64,000 nucleotides of DNA from Chitinophaga niabensis (GTDB lineage: Bacteria > Bacteroidota > Bacteroidia > Chitinophagales > Chitinophagaceae). This document shows, piece after piece, positions 20,001 to 27,869 of this stretch (within the stretch, counting starts at the first letter, position 1; each line of letters starts with the position of its first letter). The stretch lies in the NCBI RefSeq assembly GCF_039545795.1, contig NZ_CP154260.1, positions 5,089,001 through 5,153,000 on the forward strand, read 5' to 3'. Made by a program: the position numbers and the translations under genes. The notes under the pieces were generated by a model. It saw only the letters and a program-made list of their open reading frames with translations, was not told where the DNA came from and made no database searches.

Positions 20001-20667
20001 GGGAAAAAGGAGCATGCACAGGAGCACTGTTATCAAGCCCGCTGATATCACCTTCTGCCTGCATTACTCTGTCCATCAGGGTAAGCAGGGTATCCTGGTT
20101 TTCATTTTGGTACTGCTCGGCCTTCACCTGCGATACCACAATGAATACCCTGTCTGCAATCAGCGTAACATTGGGGGATGCCGTATCAGCAGCCAGCATA
20201 TCCAGCCAGTCCTGATGCGTGGTTGCCCCCTTTATGTACAGCGGCATCTGCTGATACCCGCTTTGAAAAGTGACCCTTATCTTGTTATTGTTCGAAGGGG
20301 TGGCGGAAGAATACTGCAGATACAGATCTCCTCCATTAACATTGGTGATGGTATTCACCCCGGCCACCAGGTCATAGGTAGTGACCGTTTGCCGGTCGTA
20401 CGTACCAACAATTAACTTGGGCAGGCCCGAACCGCTCACTTGCTCCACATGCAATACCAGGGGAGTATTGGCAGTAGCTCTCAATCCTACCGGTTCAAAA
20501 TCCGCCACTTGCAGGGAGGTTTTGATCCGGCCGGTTTCTGTGGCAATATTCGGTATCTGCGTTAATTCCCATACCGTTCGGGAGACCATAACGGGGCCTT
20601 CTTTAAAAGCCGACAGTGCAAATAACAACAATACGAATAACGTGTTAAGGGTAGTGGTTTTCTTCAT
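17092..20667 (-). CDS. Secreted M60-like metallopeptidase with Ig, DNRLRE, HYR and type IX sorting domains
   Basis: A 1191-residue secreted protein. After the signal peptide come a beta-sandwich N-terminal domain (about 30-135) and an M60/enhancin-type catalytic domain (about 140-440) with the zinc motif HELGH (His270, Glu271, His274) and Glu288 as probable third ligand. Then follow two Ig-like repeats (about 445-610, each with the pattern STAPYSYAW or STAPYSFSW), a DNRLRE-type domain (about 612-775), another Ig-like repeat, a HYR domain (about 865-940), an unassigned beta domain, and a C-terminal type IX sorting domain (about 1105-1191, KAFPNPSSNEF ... LKPGVYFVEV). Known M60 enzymes cut glycoproteins such as mucins, so a surface or extracellular glycopeptidase is likely. 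Confidence 0.9.
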   Translation of the reverse strand: MKKTTTLNTLFVLLLFALSAFKEGPVMVSRTVWELTQIPNIATETGRIKTSLQVADFEPVGLRATANTPLVLHVEQVSGSGLPKLIVGTYDRQTVTTYDLVAGVNTITNVNGGDLYLQYSSATPSNNNKIRVTFQSGYQQMPLYIKGATTHQDWLDMLAADTASPNVTLIADRVFIVVSQVKAEQYQNENQDTLLTLMDRVMQAEGDISGLDNSAPVHAPFSRNKIMMLEKASGNPDATSLGRVRIPTVNINWILSPSYILQDGGWGVFHELGHHHQHSAWTWSTCIEVCVNIYSLAAKRAIHPGQQGMSTSDWNSIMNYLAQPQASKNFNASSVSLFMRLGMFHQLWLAYGDAFYHTLHKRVREEAPSSGTDEVEMRTFMLYACQISGKNLGQFFRNWGLNVNQSVYEEINALGYPAPATDPSTLREDLTAAITAPAANAVFPAGSDINISATANGPEGIRKVEFFQGAVKLGEDSTAPYSYAWNGVSPGNYALTAKVTSLGDAVATSAVTNVTMDAVSITSPVENTSFPSGTAIVINANAAATGSPITKMAFYADSIKIGESSTAPYSFSWQNATQGSYTLRAKAIYQNGDTATSSNVNVVTGGLFPVADAYVRDGGTATTNYGTATGLVVKKDGNSGFSRITYLKFDLHGYTDPGTAKLRLQLSGAGTAIAGTQWQVWKSTDDSWTETGINWNNKPANAVLLATLQGKRTGTAEWDISNQVIEEINGDKVLSLVIVSTVSGQTNDASFHSKEVADAKLKPVLLINTYPKITLTQPSNNDTLIEHSTVTIQANASDDQQVDSVQFYVNGEEKATVTSSPYQWNWEDVAPGTYGIKAKVKDSTQLSTWSDSITVVVIADTIAPVILAPPAITASTASSPAVVNIGTPVVTDNGGVASITNNAPASFPIGNTTVTWTATDRSGNSATATQAVMVEYLKSSFGAITIFAGTTNNSSHGRQVDIQAQLYLNGALVGAGTLTDQTISGKDLGSSRKIVIPISADSIVYTPADVLEVKLLARRHDAHGSFGIKLWYNADSTTAFSKGYSRMDKFTPVSPDGNFFYLREQYALQSSAGSSVSSKTIPATGSYQEIGTWSTIQVAPQFISSLGKVIDTEVGIKAFPNPSSNEFTLTLQSDGEKLVQIRIMDVAGRLVKQISTPAGQLIRFGAELKPGVYFVEVKQHEKRTVLKLVKQ

Positions 20668-20709
20668 ATAGATTTTGATTGGGTTTACTATGAAATAAAA
20701 CTACCCCTT

Positions 20710-20739
20710 TACGTTCTGACAGATACCGGTCAAAACGTA
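20710..20739. promoter_or_regulatory. 11-bp inverted repeat upstream of the M60 gene
   Basis: TACGTTCTGAC (20710-20720) and GTCAAAACGTA (20729-20739) are inverted copies with 10 of 11 matches and an 8-base spacer. It lies 43-72 bp before the M60 start codon, in operator position. No identical copy was noticed elsewhere in the window. Confidence 0.5.
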
Positions 20740-20799
20740 CTTAATTACCCGTTAAAAGTATCATTCTATAAAAGGTCGGTTTTTACAAAGGCCTGATAT

Positions 20800-22236
20800 T
20801 CACCCGATCGTGATCTTCCAGATACATCTGTACCCATAATCCGCCACATAAATAAGCCCGGTGTTCCTCACGGCCACACCTCCTGCCTGGTTCATCCGGA
20901 TGGCTTTGGCCAATGTTTCATAAGCATCCGCAGGTACTACCAAAATAGGAGGCATCACATAACTGCTATCCCTTGGCCCTACAAAAGGACAGGCACAATA
21001 AGCAGCCGTTTCAAAATGCCCTACACCTGCCAGGGTAATAACCGCTCCGGTATTGCTCACCCGGCGGAGTGCTCCATTTGTTCCGTCTGCCACATAGAAG
21101 TAAGTACTCAGAGAGGTGATTGCTTTAGGATAAGAGAACTGCGCCACATTACCCGTTCCATCATTCAACCCTTCAAAAGAAGTTTTACCGGCCAGCCTGG
21201 AAGCAACACCTCCCGAAGTGATCTTTGTGATCCCCTGGAAAAAACCGGAGCTGCCACTTACATAGTGAATGTTATTCCCGGCATCAATACTTATCCCGGA
21301 AGGCATGGCTACCTCTGCCTGGCTCATTGGTTCTATGCGGCTGCCCGGCACTACAGTTACCACACCAGCCGGTGTGATCTTCCGGAGTTGTGATGCTAAA
21401 GAAATGGTTGCTGTATACAACTCACCTACGTATAAATTACCAGCCCCATCTATGGTCATTCCCTGGCCAATTTCAGATGCGCCGAAATCACTCACCAGGT
21501 TACTGCCAAATCGGAAAGATGCAGCTGTACCCGTTCCATCTGTATTACCGGGTGTTCCACTTCCTGCCAATACACTGATAGTAGCAGGGCTGGCCATGCT
21601 GATGGCTTTCACCTGTTGGCTGGTGGCATCAGATACATACATTAACCCACGGGTATTGTCGATCGCAATTCCCACCAGTCTGCCAAATTCATTTGCCATA
21701 CCCGCAAAATCAGTGGTAATACCGGCGGGTGTTACTTTTTTGATCAGGTCGTGGCCAGTGCGCTGGTCTATCACATAAATATTACCCGCTTCATCCAGTG
21801 CCATTTCTGCGGGAAGGTTAAATGTTCCTTCTTTGGCGCCTGCCAGCACAACCCCTCTCACAGTAGGTCTGTACAATACACAGGCACGGCATAATTGCCA
21901 CCTGGTGTTCCTGATCAGGAGTGATATATCAACCCCTGTAAGCTCAACATAATTTAACATGGGTAAAGTAAGGAGCACATAATCTCCCTTTGCTTCTTTG
22001 ATCTCAGCTTCCTGCTTATCAATGAAAAACTTTCCTTCCTGCCTTATGGCTAACTTTTTAAATTCCGGTGAAACCAGTTTGATGGTCATACCTGCGTATA
22101 TGGATTCAACAGGTTTTCCAACGATGTCTGTAATAGTGATGTCAATTTCTTTGGGGAGTTGGTTTCCGGGGATGCGTTCACAGGAACTGAACACAATAGC
22201 CAATGCAGAAAGCCAAACAAACATTTGCTTTTTCAT
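20800..22236 (-). CDS. NHL-repeat beta-propeller lipoprotein
   Basis: A 478-residue lipoprotein (lipobox FSSC, Cys19). The first 100 residues form an IPT/TIG-like beta domain; a CRAC motif follows at about residue 115. The rest is a propeller of NHL-type repeats, each with patterns such as PAEMALDEAGNIYVID and PSGISIDAGNNIHYV. Such proteins bind ligands or scaffold complexes at the cell surface; no catalytic residues stand out. It lies between the M60 peptidase (132 bp gap, with an operator-like dyad) and the PQQ dehydrogenase (76 bp gap), all on the minus strand. Its role with either is unproven. Confidence 0.82.
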   Translation of the reverse strand: MKKQMFVWLSALAIVFSSCERIPGNQLPKEIDITITDIVGKPVESIYAGMTIKLVSPEFKKLAIRQEGKFFIDKQEAEIKEAKGDYVLLTLPMLNYVELTGVDISLLIRNTRWQLCRACVLYRPTVRGVVLAGAKEGTFNLPAEMALDEAGNIYVIDQRTGHDLIKKVTPAGITTDFAGMANEFGRLVGIAIDNTRGLMYVSDATSQQVKAISMASPATISVLAGSGTPGNTDGTGTAASFRFGSNLVSDFGASEIGQGMTIDGAGNLYVGELYTATISLASQLRKITPAGVVTVVPGSRIEPMSQAEVAMPSGISIDAGNNIHYVSGSSGFFQGITKITSGGVASRLAGKTSFEGLNDGTGNVAQFSYPKAITSLSTYFYVADGTNGALRRVSNTGAVITLAGVGHFETAAYCACPFVGPRDSSYVMPPILVVPADAYETLAKAIRMNQAGGVAVRNTGLIYVADYGYRCIWKITIG

Positions 22237-22312
22237 GATGGGGTGTTTTTGTTTAATTAAATGGAATATGCGTAGGCTTTTCGCAGGGTGGTTGGTATTG
22301 TAATGTACGATA

Positions 22313-24439
22313 TTATTTTAAAGCAAACGCTACATAACTATCCCCCGATGGCGTATCTAATTTCCCCCCTCCACAGGCTATCACTACATACTGTTTGCCA
22401 TTCACCATATAAATAGCCGGTGTTGCAAACCCAGCTGCCGGCAATGTTGTTTCCCATAATAACTGTCCCGTTCTCTTATTGAATGCACGCATCTTTCCAT
22501 CCTTGGTAGCCGCAATGAATAGCAAACCTCCTGCCGTAACCACAGGCGCGCCATAATTCTCCGTTCCCGTTTTAATCCCTCTGCCCTTAAATGCAGGATC
22601 TTCTCCCAAAGTATCCCTCCACACGTATTTACCGGTATTGAGATCAATAGCACTCAATGTTCCCCAGGGAGGGCTGATAGCAGGATGGCCTTCTTTACTG
22701 AGGAATTTATTATACCCCGTCATAGCATAAGGAAGGTTCCGGAAACTATCCACCGGCTGTTGTGGCCCTTTGTAAGCAAGGGTTTGCATAGGTTTAAGAT
22801 CAAGAATAAAAGCGGCGATGGCTTGTTTCTCTTCTTCCTGTAAACGCTTAAAACCCGGCATCATACGGCGGCCGGTATTAACCAGTTGTATGAACTGCTC
22901 TGTATTGTATTTGGACTGAACATTCAGCAACGCAGGATAATTGCCACCGCCTTCTCTTTCAGGGCCATGGCAACTCATACAATGATTACGGTAAAGTCTT
23001 TTCCCGGCCTGCAGGTTCGTTTCCTTTGCAACCGGTTTTTCGCGCAGGTCTACGATCTCTACTACCCAGGGCATTTCATTCGCATTCACGTATAGGATGC
23101 CCGTTTCCGGATCAACTGCCGGACCACCCCATTCCGCACCACCATCTAATCCTGGAAAAACAACTGTCCCCTGTTTGGAAGGTGGTTCATACATGTGATC
23201 CTTCTTATAATGTGTCCAGCGTTCCTTTACATCTTTGAAAGATGAATCAGGTAACAGGAAATTGAGATCAGACTCCTTCATCAATTGACGCGTGAATGGT
23301 GCAGGTGATACAGGATAAGGCTGTGTAGGCCATAATTTCTCTCCCGTTAATTCACTCTTTGTTGGCACCGCCCGTTCTTCTATGGGGAAAAGCGGCGTAC
23401 CATTTACTCTGTCAAAAAGCAGTACGTAACCAGACTTGGTGATCTGTGCCGCCGCATCCACCTTTTTACCATTATGCGTTACTGTAACCAATACCGGTGG
23501 TGCCGGCAGATCACGGTCCCATACATCATGATGAATGTGCTGGAAATGCCAGATGCGTTTCCCCGTATTGGCATCTAATGCCAGCAGGCTATTGGCAAAC
23601 AGGTTAGCTCCCTGCCGCATGCCACCATAAAAATCAAAGGATACAGAACCCGTAGGGGCAAAGAGGATCCCTCTTTCTTCATCCAGGCTGAACCCTGACC
23701 AGGAATTAGCGCCACCTAAGTGTTTATATACTTCCGGATTATCCCATTTATCATATTCTTCTTCACCCGGCCGAGGGATGGTATGAAAGATCCAGCGTAG
23801 TTTTCCTGTATGTACATCATAACTGCGGATATGCCCCGGCGCTGCATCACTGCGTTCAGACACACGGGAACCAATGATGATCTGATCCTTGTAGATCATA
23901 CCGGGTGAAGTAGTGATCACGTACATATCTTTTGCAGCTTCTCCCAGATCGTTGTGCAGGTCTATCCTCCCGCTGTCACCAAAAGTAATGGCTGATCTTC
24001 CGCTCAAAGCATCCACGGCATACAAATGAGGGCCGGCAGTATAAAAGAGCCGTTTATCCTTTTCATCTTCCCAGTAAGTAAGGCCGCGCAGGTTATTGAG
24101 GTTCTTTTCTTTCTTTCCCGCTGCCCATGGATCGAATACCCATTTTTGTTGTCCGGTAGCGGCATCCAGTGCTGCCAGTTTCAGTTGTGGAGAGATAACG
24201 TACAACACATCGTTCACCATAATGGGATTACATTGGATCTGTGAGTGATTCGCGGTATCCACATCTCCGGTATGGTATTCCCATGCTATCGTCAACTGCT
24301 GTACGTTGGAAGTATCAATCTGTTTGAGAGAAGAATATTTTAACCCGGCTTTGGTTCCGTTATAGGTGTTCCAATGCTCATAAGTGTCGTTCTTACAGGA
24401 AAAGAACAGGATGATAAACAGGAAAGGAATAATTCTCAT
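22313..24439 (-). CDS. PQQ-dependent dehydrogenase with inserted cytochrome c domain
   Basis: A 708-residue quinoprotein lipoprotein (lipobox FFSC, Cys15). An eight-bladed PQQ propeller of the membrane glucose/alcohol dehydrogenase type occupies residues about 20-465 and 560-708. Between these lies a mono-haem cytochrome c domain (about 472-550) with CMSCH (Cys487, Cys490, His491) and Met526 or Met527 as axial ligand. The W-type PQQ repeats are visible (LAALDAATGQQKWVFDP, AFNKRTGQLLWE). It would oxidise a sugar or alcohol in the periplasm and pass electrons inside the same protein to its haem. The start ATG lies within a perfect hairpin, see 24432-24465. The substrate is not known. Confidence 0.9.
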   Translation of the reverse strand: MRIIPFLFIILFFSCKNDTYEHWNTYNGTKAGLKYSSLKQIDTSNVQQLTIAWEYHTGDVDTANHSQIQCNPIMVNDVLYVISPQLKLAALDAATGQQKWVFDPWAAGKKEKNLNNLRGLTYWEDEKDKRLFYTAGPHLYAVDALSGRSAITFGDSGRIDLHNDLGEAAKDMYVITTSPGMIYKDQIIIGSRVSERSDAAPGHIRSYDVHTGKLRWIFHTIPRPGEEEYDKWDNPEVYKHLGGANSWSGFSLDEERGILFAPTGSVSFDFYGGMRQGANLFANSLLALDANTGKRIWHFQHIHHDVWDRDLPAPPVLVTVTHNGKKVDAAAQITKSGYVLLFDRVNGTPLFPIEERAVPTKSELTGEKLWPTQPYPVSPAPFTRQLMKESDLNFLLPDSSFKDVKERWTHYKKDHMYEPPSKQGTVVFPGLDGGAEWGGPAVDPETGILYVNANEMPWVVEIVDLREKPVAKETNLQAGKRLYRNHCMSCHGPEREGGGNYPALLNVQSKYNTEQFIQLVNTGRRMMPGFKRLQEEEKQAIAAFILDLKPMQTLAYKGPQQPVDSFRNLPYAMTGYNKFLSKEGHPAISPPWGTLSAIDLNTGKYVWRDTLGEDPAFKGRGIKTGTENYGAPVVTAGGLLFIAATKDGKMRAFNKRTGQLLWETTLPAAGFATPAIYMVNGKQYVVIACGGGKLDTPSGDSYVAFALK

Positions 24440-24465
24440 AACGTAGACGCGGATGTTATGAGAAT
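24432..24465 (-). promoter_or_regulatory. Perfect 11-bp hairpin enclosing the PQQ-dehydrogenase start codon
   Basis: ATTCTCATAAC (24432-24442) and GTTATGAGAAT (24455-24465) are perfect inverted copies with a 12-base spacer. On the minus-strand transcript the start codon (24439-24437) sits in the 3' arm, so folding would hide it. It could instead be a DNA operator. It lies in the 44 bp between the VOC gene and the dehydrogenase. Confidence 0.6.
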
Positions 24466-24483
24466 AAATATAATCGCTTTTTT

Positions 24484-24873
24484 TTAACGCTCATAGAGTT
24501 CCAGCGGCAAACCATCCGGATCCGCAAAGAAAGTGAACCGCTTCCCGGTTAATTCATCCACCCTGATGGGTTCTGTGATCACCTGCTTATCCAGTAAGGC
24601 TTTCACAGCCGCCTCCACATCATCCACCTCAAAAGCAAGATGCCGCAAACCCTGGGCCTCAGGCCGGGAAGGCCGTTCCGGTGGATCGGGGAAAGAAAAC
24701 AGCTCTATGATATAAGTACCGCCCAGGGCAAGGTCCAGCTTCCAGGACTGGCGTGCGGCACGGAAAGTTTCCTGTACGATCTCAAATCCCAAAACCTCCG
24801 TATAGAAACGTTTGGACCGCTCATAATCGGAACAGATAATAGCAATATGATGTACTTTATTCAATGTAAGCAT
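24484..24873 (-). CDS. VOC-family (glyoxalase-like) protein
   Basis: A 129-residue single-chain vicinal-oxygen-chelate protein built of two beta-alpha-beta-beta-beta modules. The four metal ligands expected for the glyoxalase I-like branch are present: His9 (VHHIAI), Glu57 (IIELF), His78 (RHLAF) and Glu125 (PLELYER). It matches the small GloA2/YaeR type by length and motifs. It is cytoplasmic, with no signal peptide. The PQQ dehydrogenase follows 44 bp downstream on the same strand. A TAnnTTTG-type promoter element lies four bases before the ATG, so the mRNA may be leaderless. Possible roles are handling of aldehydes such as methylglyoxal; the substrate is unknown. Confidence 0.85.
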   Translation of the reverse strand: MLTLNKVHHIAIICSDYERSKRFYTEVLGFEIVQETFRAARQSWKLDLALGGTYIIELFSFPDPPERPSRPEAQGLRHLAFEVDDVEAAVKALLDKQVITEPIRVDELTGKRFTFFADPDGLPLELYER

Positions 24874-24877
24874 ACCA

Positions 24878-24885
24878 CAAAACTA
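24878..24885 (-). promoter_or_regulatory. TAnnTTTG-type -7 element before the VOC gene
   Basis: On the minus strand TAGTTTTG ends four bases before the ATG at 24873. It fits the Bacteroidota -7 consensus; no good TTTG was found at -33. If used, transcription would start almost at the ATG. Confidence 0.35.
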
Positions 24886-24926
24886 ATAATATTGTATCTT
24901 AAAGAGCGTTTATCAAATATTCCACT

Positions 24927-26297
24927 ATGCAACCCTTCCACATCAACAGACGTCATTTCCTGAAAGGAGCTACGGCATCCCTGCTGCTCTCCACATTCGG
25001 CGCAAAAGCACTTGATCTTATGGATCCCACCAAAACCTACCGTGCAGCACTGATCGGTGCGGGCTGGTATGGCAAAAGCGACCTGTTCAGGCTGATCCAG
25101 GTATCACCTGTGAATGTTGTAGCGCTTTGTGATGTTGACAAGAACATGCTGGCAGGTGCAGCGGACATGGTGAGCAAAAGACAAAAATCCGGTGCCAGAC
25201 CCAAGCTCTATACAGATTACCGGAAAATGCTGGCGGAAAATAAACTGGACATTGTGCTGATCGGCACACCAGATCATTGGCATGCCCTCAATATGATCGA
25301 TGCTGTGAAAGCCGGCGCGCATGTATACGTGCAAAAGCCCATCAGTGTAGATGTACTGGAAGGTGAAGCCATGTTATCCGCCGCCCGTAAGTACAACCGT
25401 GTGGTGCAGGTAGGTACACAACGTAAAAGCACTCCGCACCTTATCGATGCAAAAAAGAACATTGTAGATGCCGGCCTGCTCGGTAAAATATCCCATGTGG
25501 AAATGTGCTGTTATTATCACATGCGCAATAATGGCAATCCACCGGTACAGGCTGTGCCTGATTTCTTTGACTATGAAATGTGGACAGGCCCTGCGCCCAT
25601 GCGTCCTTATGATGGCCTCCCCCATCAACGCTGGTGGCGTACTTTTACTGAATATGGCAATGGCATTATGGGAGATATGTGTGTGCATATGCTCGATACC
25701 GTACGCTGGATGCTGCAACTGGGCTGGCCTAAACGCATCAGTTCTACCGGCGGCATTTATGTACAGAAAGAAGGCAAATCCAATATCGCGGATACCCAAA
25801 CTGCCATTTTTGAATACGACAATCTGAATTGCGTATGGCAGCACAGAACCTGGGGTACACCAGCTGATCCCAAGTATCCATGGGCATTTACCTTATATGG
25901 TGAAAAGGGCACACTGAAAGCCAGCACCATGTCCTACGATTTTATTCCACAGGGAAAAGGCGAATCCATTCATAAAGATGTGGTATACGAAAAAGAGAAA
26001 TATCCTGAAGATGTAACCGAACCGGCTATTGAATTGAACGCAGCACCTGCTACCCGTTTGCATATGCTGGATTTCATTAAGGCAATTGAAACAGGCGGCC
26101 GGCCGGTAGCAGATATTGAAGAAGGGCATATTTCCACTGCCAGCTGCATCCTCGCCAACCTTTCCATGAAAACAGGCAGACCACTGGTATATGATCCGGA
26201 GAAACGCATCATTGTGGGAGATCGGGAAGCTACGGGATTATTACTGCGCCCCTACAGAAAACCATGGGAACATCCGGGCGCTAACTTAAGATCGTAA
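24927..26297 (+). CDS. Gfo/Idh/MocA-family oxidoreductase (exported type)
   Basis: A 456-residue NAD(P)-dependent oxidoreductase of the Gfo/Idh/MocA family, acting on sugars or sugar derivatives. It begins with a Tat-like signal (NRRHFLKGATASLLLS), typical of the periplasmic branch in Bacteroidota that keeps its nucleotide bound. The Rossmann motif is LIGAGWYGKSD, and the family EKP motif appears as QKP (VYVQKPIS), as in this branch. The C-terminal substrate domain includes HQRWWRTFTEYGNGIMGDM. It is divergent from the VOC gene (53 bp apart) and converges with the SSS symporter gene, overlapping it by 17 bp at the 3' ends. Some relatives cut glycosides by an NAD-dependent mechanism; its own reaction is unknown. 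Confidence 0.88.
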   Translation: MQPFHINRRHFLKGATASLLLSTFGAKALDLMDPTKTYRAALIGAGWYGKSDLFRLIQVSPVNVVALCDVDKNMLAGAADMVSKRQKSGARPKLYTDYRKMLAENKLDIVLIGTPDHWHALNMIDAVKAGAHVYVQKPISVDVLEGEAMLSAARKYNRVVQVGTQRKSTPHLIDAKKNIVDAGLLGKISHVEMCCYYHMRNNGNPPVQAVPDFFDYEMWTGPAPMRPYDGLPHQRWWRTFTEYGNGIMGDMCVHMLDTVRWMLQLGWPKRISSTGGIYVQKEGKSNIADTQTAIFEYDNLNCVWQHRTWGTPADPKYPWAFTLYGEKGTLKASTMSYDFIPQGKGESIHKDVVYEKEKYPEDVTEPAIELNAAPATRLHMLDFIKAIETGGRPVADIEEGHISTASCILANLSMKTGRPLVYDPEKRIIVGDREATGLLLRPYRKPWEHPGANLRS

Positions 26298-27852
26298 ACA
26301 ATACATACACCGCTATCACTGCCATCACCAACAGTGCGGAATAAATGTGCCGTCCTTTCCAGGGCTCCACATTCACCACATTGCTCATTTCCCGTACATA
26401 GGGCACCTTCATAGGATACATCCTTCCTATGATCAGCATCAGTATGCAGGTAATAATAAATAACATAGCCAGTATATGTAAGAAATGTATACCCGTATCA
26501 AATATCACCTGAGTGGCGCCATAGGCAACAATAAAAAAAGCAAGCCCAATTTTAGCTGCAATGGGCGGCACTTTACGGGTGAGGAAACCCACGAGTATAA
26601 TAGTAAAAATAGGCACACTGAATAATCCCCCAACTGTTTGCAGGTAATTATAAAAGCCGCCTTTTGCAAAGATGATAAATGGTGCAATGCACATAGCCAG
26701 CAAACAGATAGCGATCTCAAACCGTTTTGCAATATGCAGTAATTGCTTTTCGCTTTTCTGTCCGGCTTTGTACACATTAAGGATGAAAAGTGTACTGGCA
26801 CTATTAAGTCCTGCATTAAATGTAGTAAAGGTGGCACCAAATAAAATAGCCGCCATATAACCCACAAAAAGCGATGGCGACACATCACTTACCATCCTTG
26901 GAAATACTTCTGCCGTATTCTGCATACTGGTATACATATGCACAGCAATAAGCCCCGGGATATTAATGAGCAACGGAGAAAGCACCTTTCCAAAAGCTGC
27001 CAGTGCAATACCTTTCTGGCAAACCGCCAGGTTGCGGGAACCCAGTACCTGCTGCACAGTATATTGCTCCGTACCCCAGTAGTAGAGGTTTACCAGCAAC
27101 ATACCCGTGAAGATCGTAGAGAAAGGAACAGCATCTCCGGCAGCGCCGATCACTTTCATGTGTTCTGTTTTGGAAGATAAGATCACGGCTAAACCTTCTG
27201 AGATATTACCATTCCCCAGGTAACGCAATCCAAACCAGGGTAACAATATACCGCCTGTGAACATAGCAGCACCTAGCAGTACATCTGAAATAGCAATGGC
27301 CTTTAAACCTCCCAGGATACAATACAATCCGCCGATGCTACCCATTATCCATACCAGCACCCAGATGCTGGTCCAGTAATCAATGCCATAGTGATCAGAG
27401 AAATGGAACAGGCCATTAAATGCTACAGCACCACCGTATAATACAGAAGGTAATAAATTCACGATATAGTTAACAAGGAATATGAGGGAGACTATTTTTT
27501 TGGTGTTGCTGTCATATCTTTTCTCAAGATAGTCCGGCGTGGTGGCAATACCTGTACGCAGGTAAATAGGCATAATGAATTCCGAAACAACCAGCATCGC
27601 TATAACGGATGTCATCCCCCAGGCTATTACGCTCATGTTATTGGTGTACACCAATTCATTCTCCCCAACAAAAAGCACTGTATTAATATTAGCAAACAAC
27701 AGGCTGCTTCCTACCGTGATGAATCCCAGGTTGCGGTTAGCCAGGAAAAAGCCGGTAATGGTATTCGCCTTTTCCCGCCTCGTTTTATACCAGGAAATAA
27801 CGCCGATTGAAACCGTTATCAGTAGGAAGGTCAGGAATATTGTTGCATTCAT
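26281..27852 (-). CDS. Sodium:solute symporter (SSS family)
   Basis: A 523-residue inner-membrane transporter of the SSS family with about 13 membrane helices. Family features include the first helices with ANRNLGFITVGSSLLFANIN, the WYKTRREK loop, and the STLFILNVYKA segment near residue 350. It would bring sugars released by the two upstream glycosidases into the cytoplasm with sodium. It is the last gene of the SusCD operon, 17 bp after the second glycosidase. Its stop codon region overlaps the convergent oxidoreductase gene by 17 bp, and no terminator hairpin is seen there. Confidence 0.92.
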   Translation of the reverse strand: MNATIFLTFLLITVSIGVISWYKTRREKANTITGFFLANRNLGFITVGSSLLFANINTVLFVGENELVYTNNMSVIAWGMTSVIAMLVVSEFIMPIYLRTGIATTPDYLEKRYDSNTKKIVSLIFLVNYIVNLLPSVLYGGAVAFNGLFHFSDHYGIDYWTSIWVLVWIMGSIGGLYCILGGLKAIAISDVLLGAAMFTGGILLPWFGLRYLGNGNISEGLAVILSSKTEHMKVIGAAGDAVPFSTIFTGMLLVNLYYWGTEQYTVQQVLGSRNLAVCQKGIALAAFGKVLSPLLINIPGLIAVHMYTSMQNTAEVFPRMVSDVSPSLFVGYMAAILFGATFTTFNAGLNSASTLFILNVYKAGQKSEKQLLHIAKRFEIAICLLAMCIAPFIIFAKGGFYNYLQTVGGLFSVPIFTIILVGFLTRKVPPIAAKIGLAFFIVAYGATQVIFDTGIHFLHILAMLFIITCILMLIIGRMYPMKVPYVREMSNVVNVEPWKGRHIYSALLVMAVIAVYVLFTILS

Positions 27853-27869
27853 ACAACAGGGAAGTTAAT

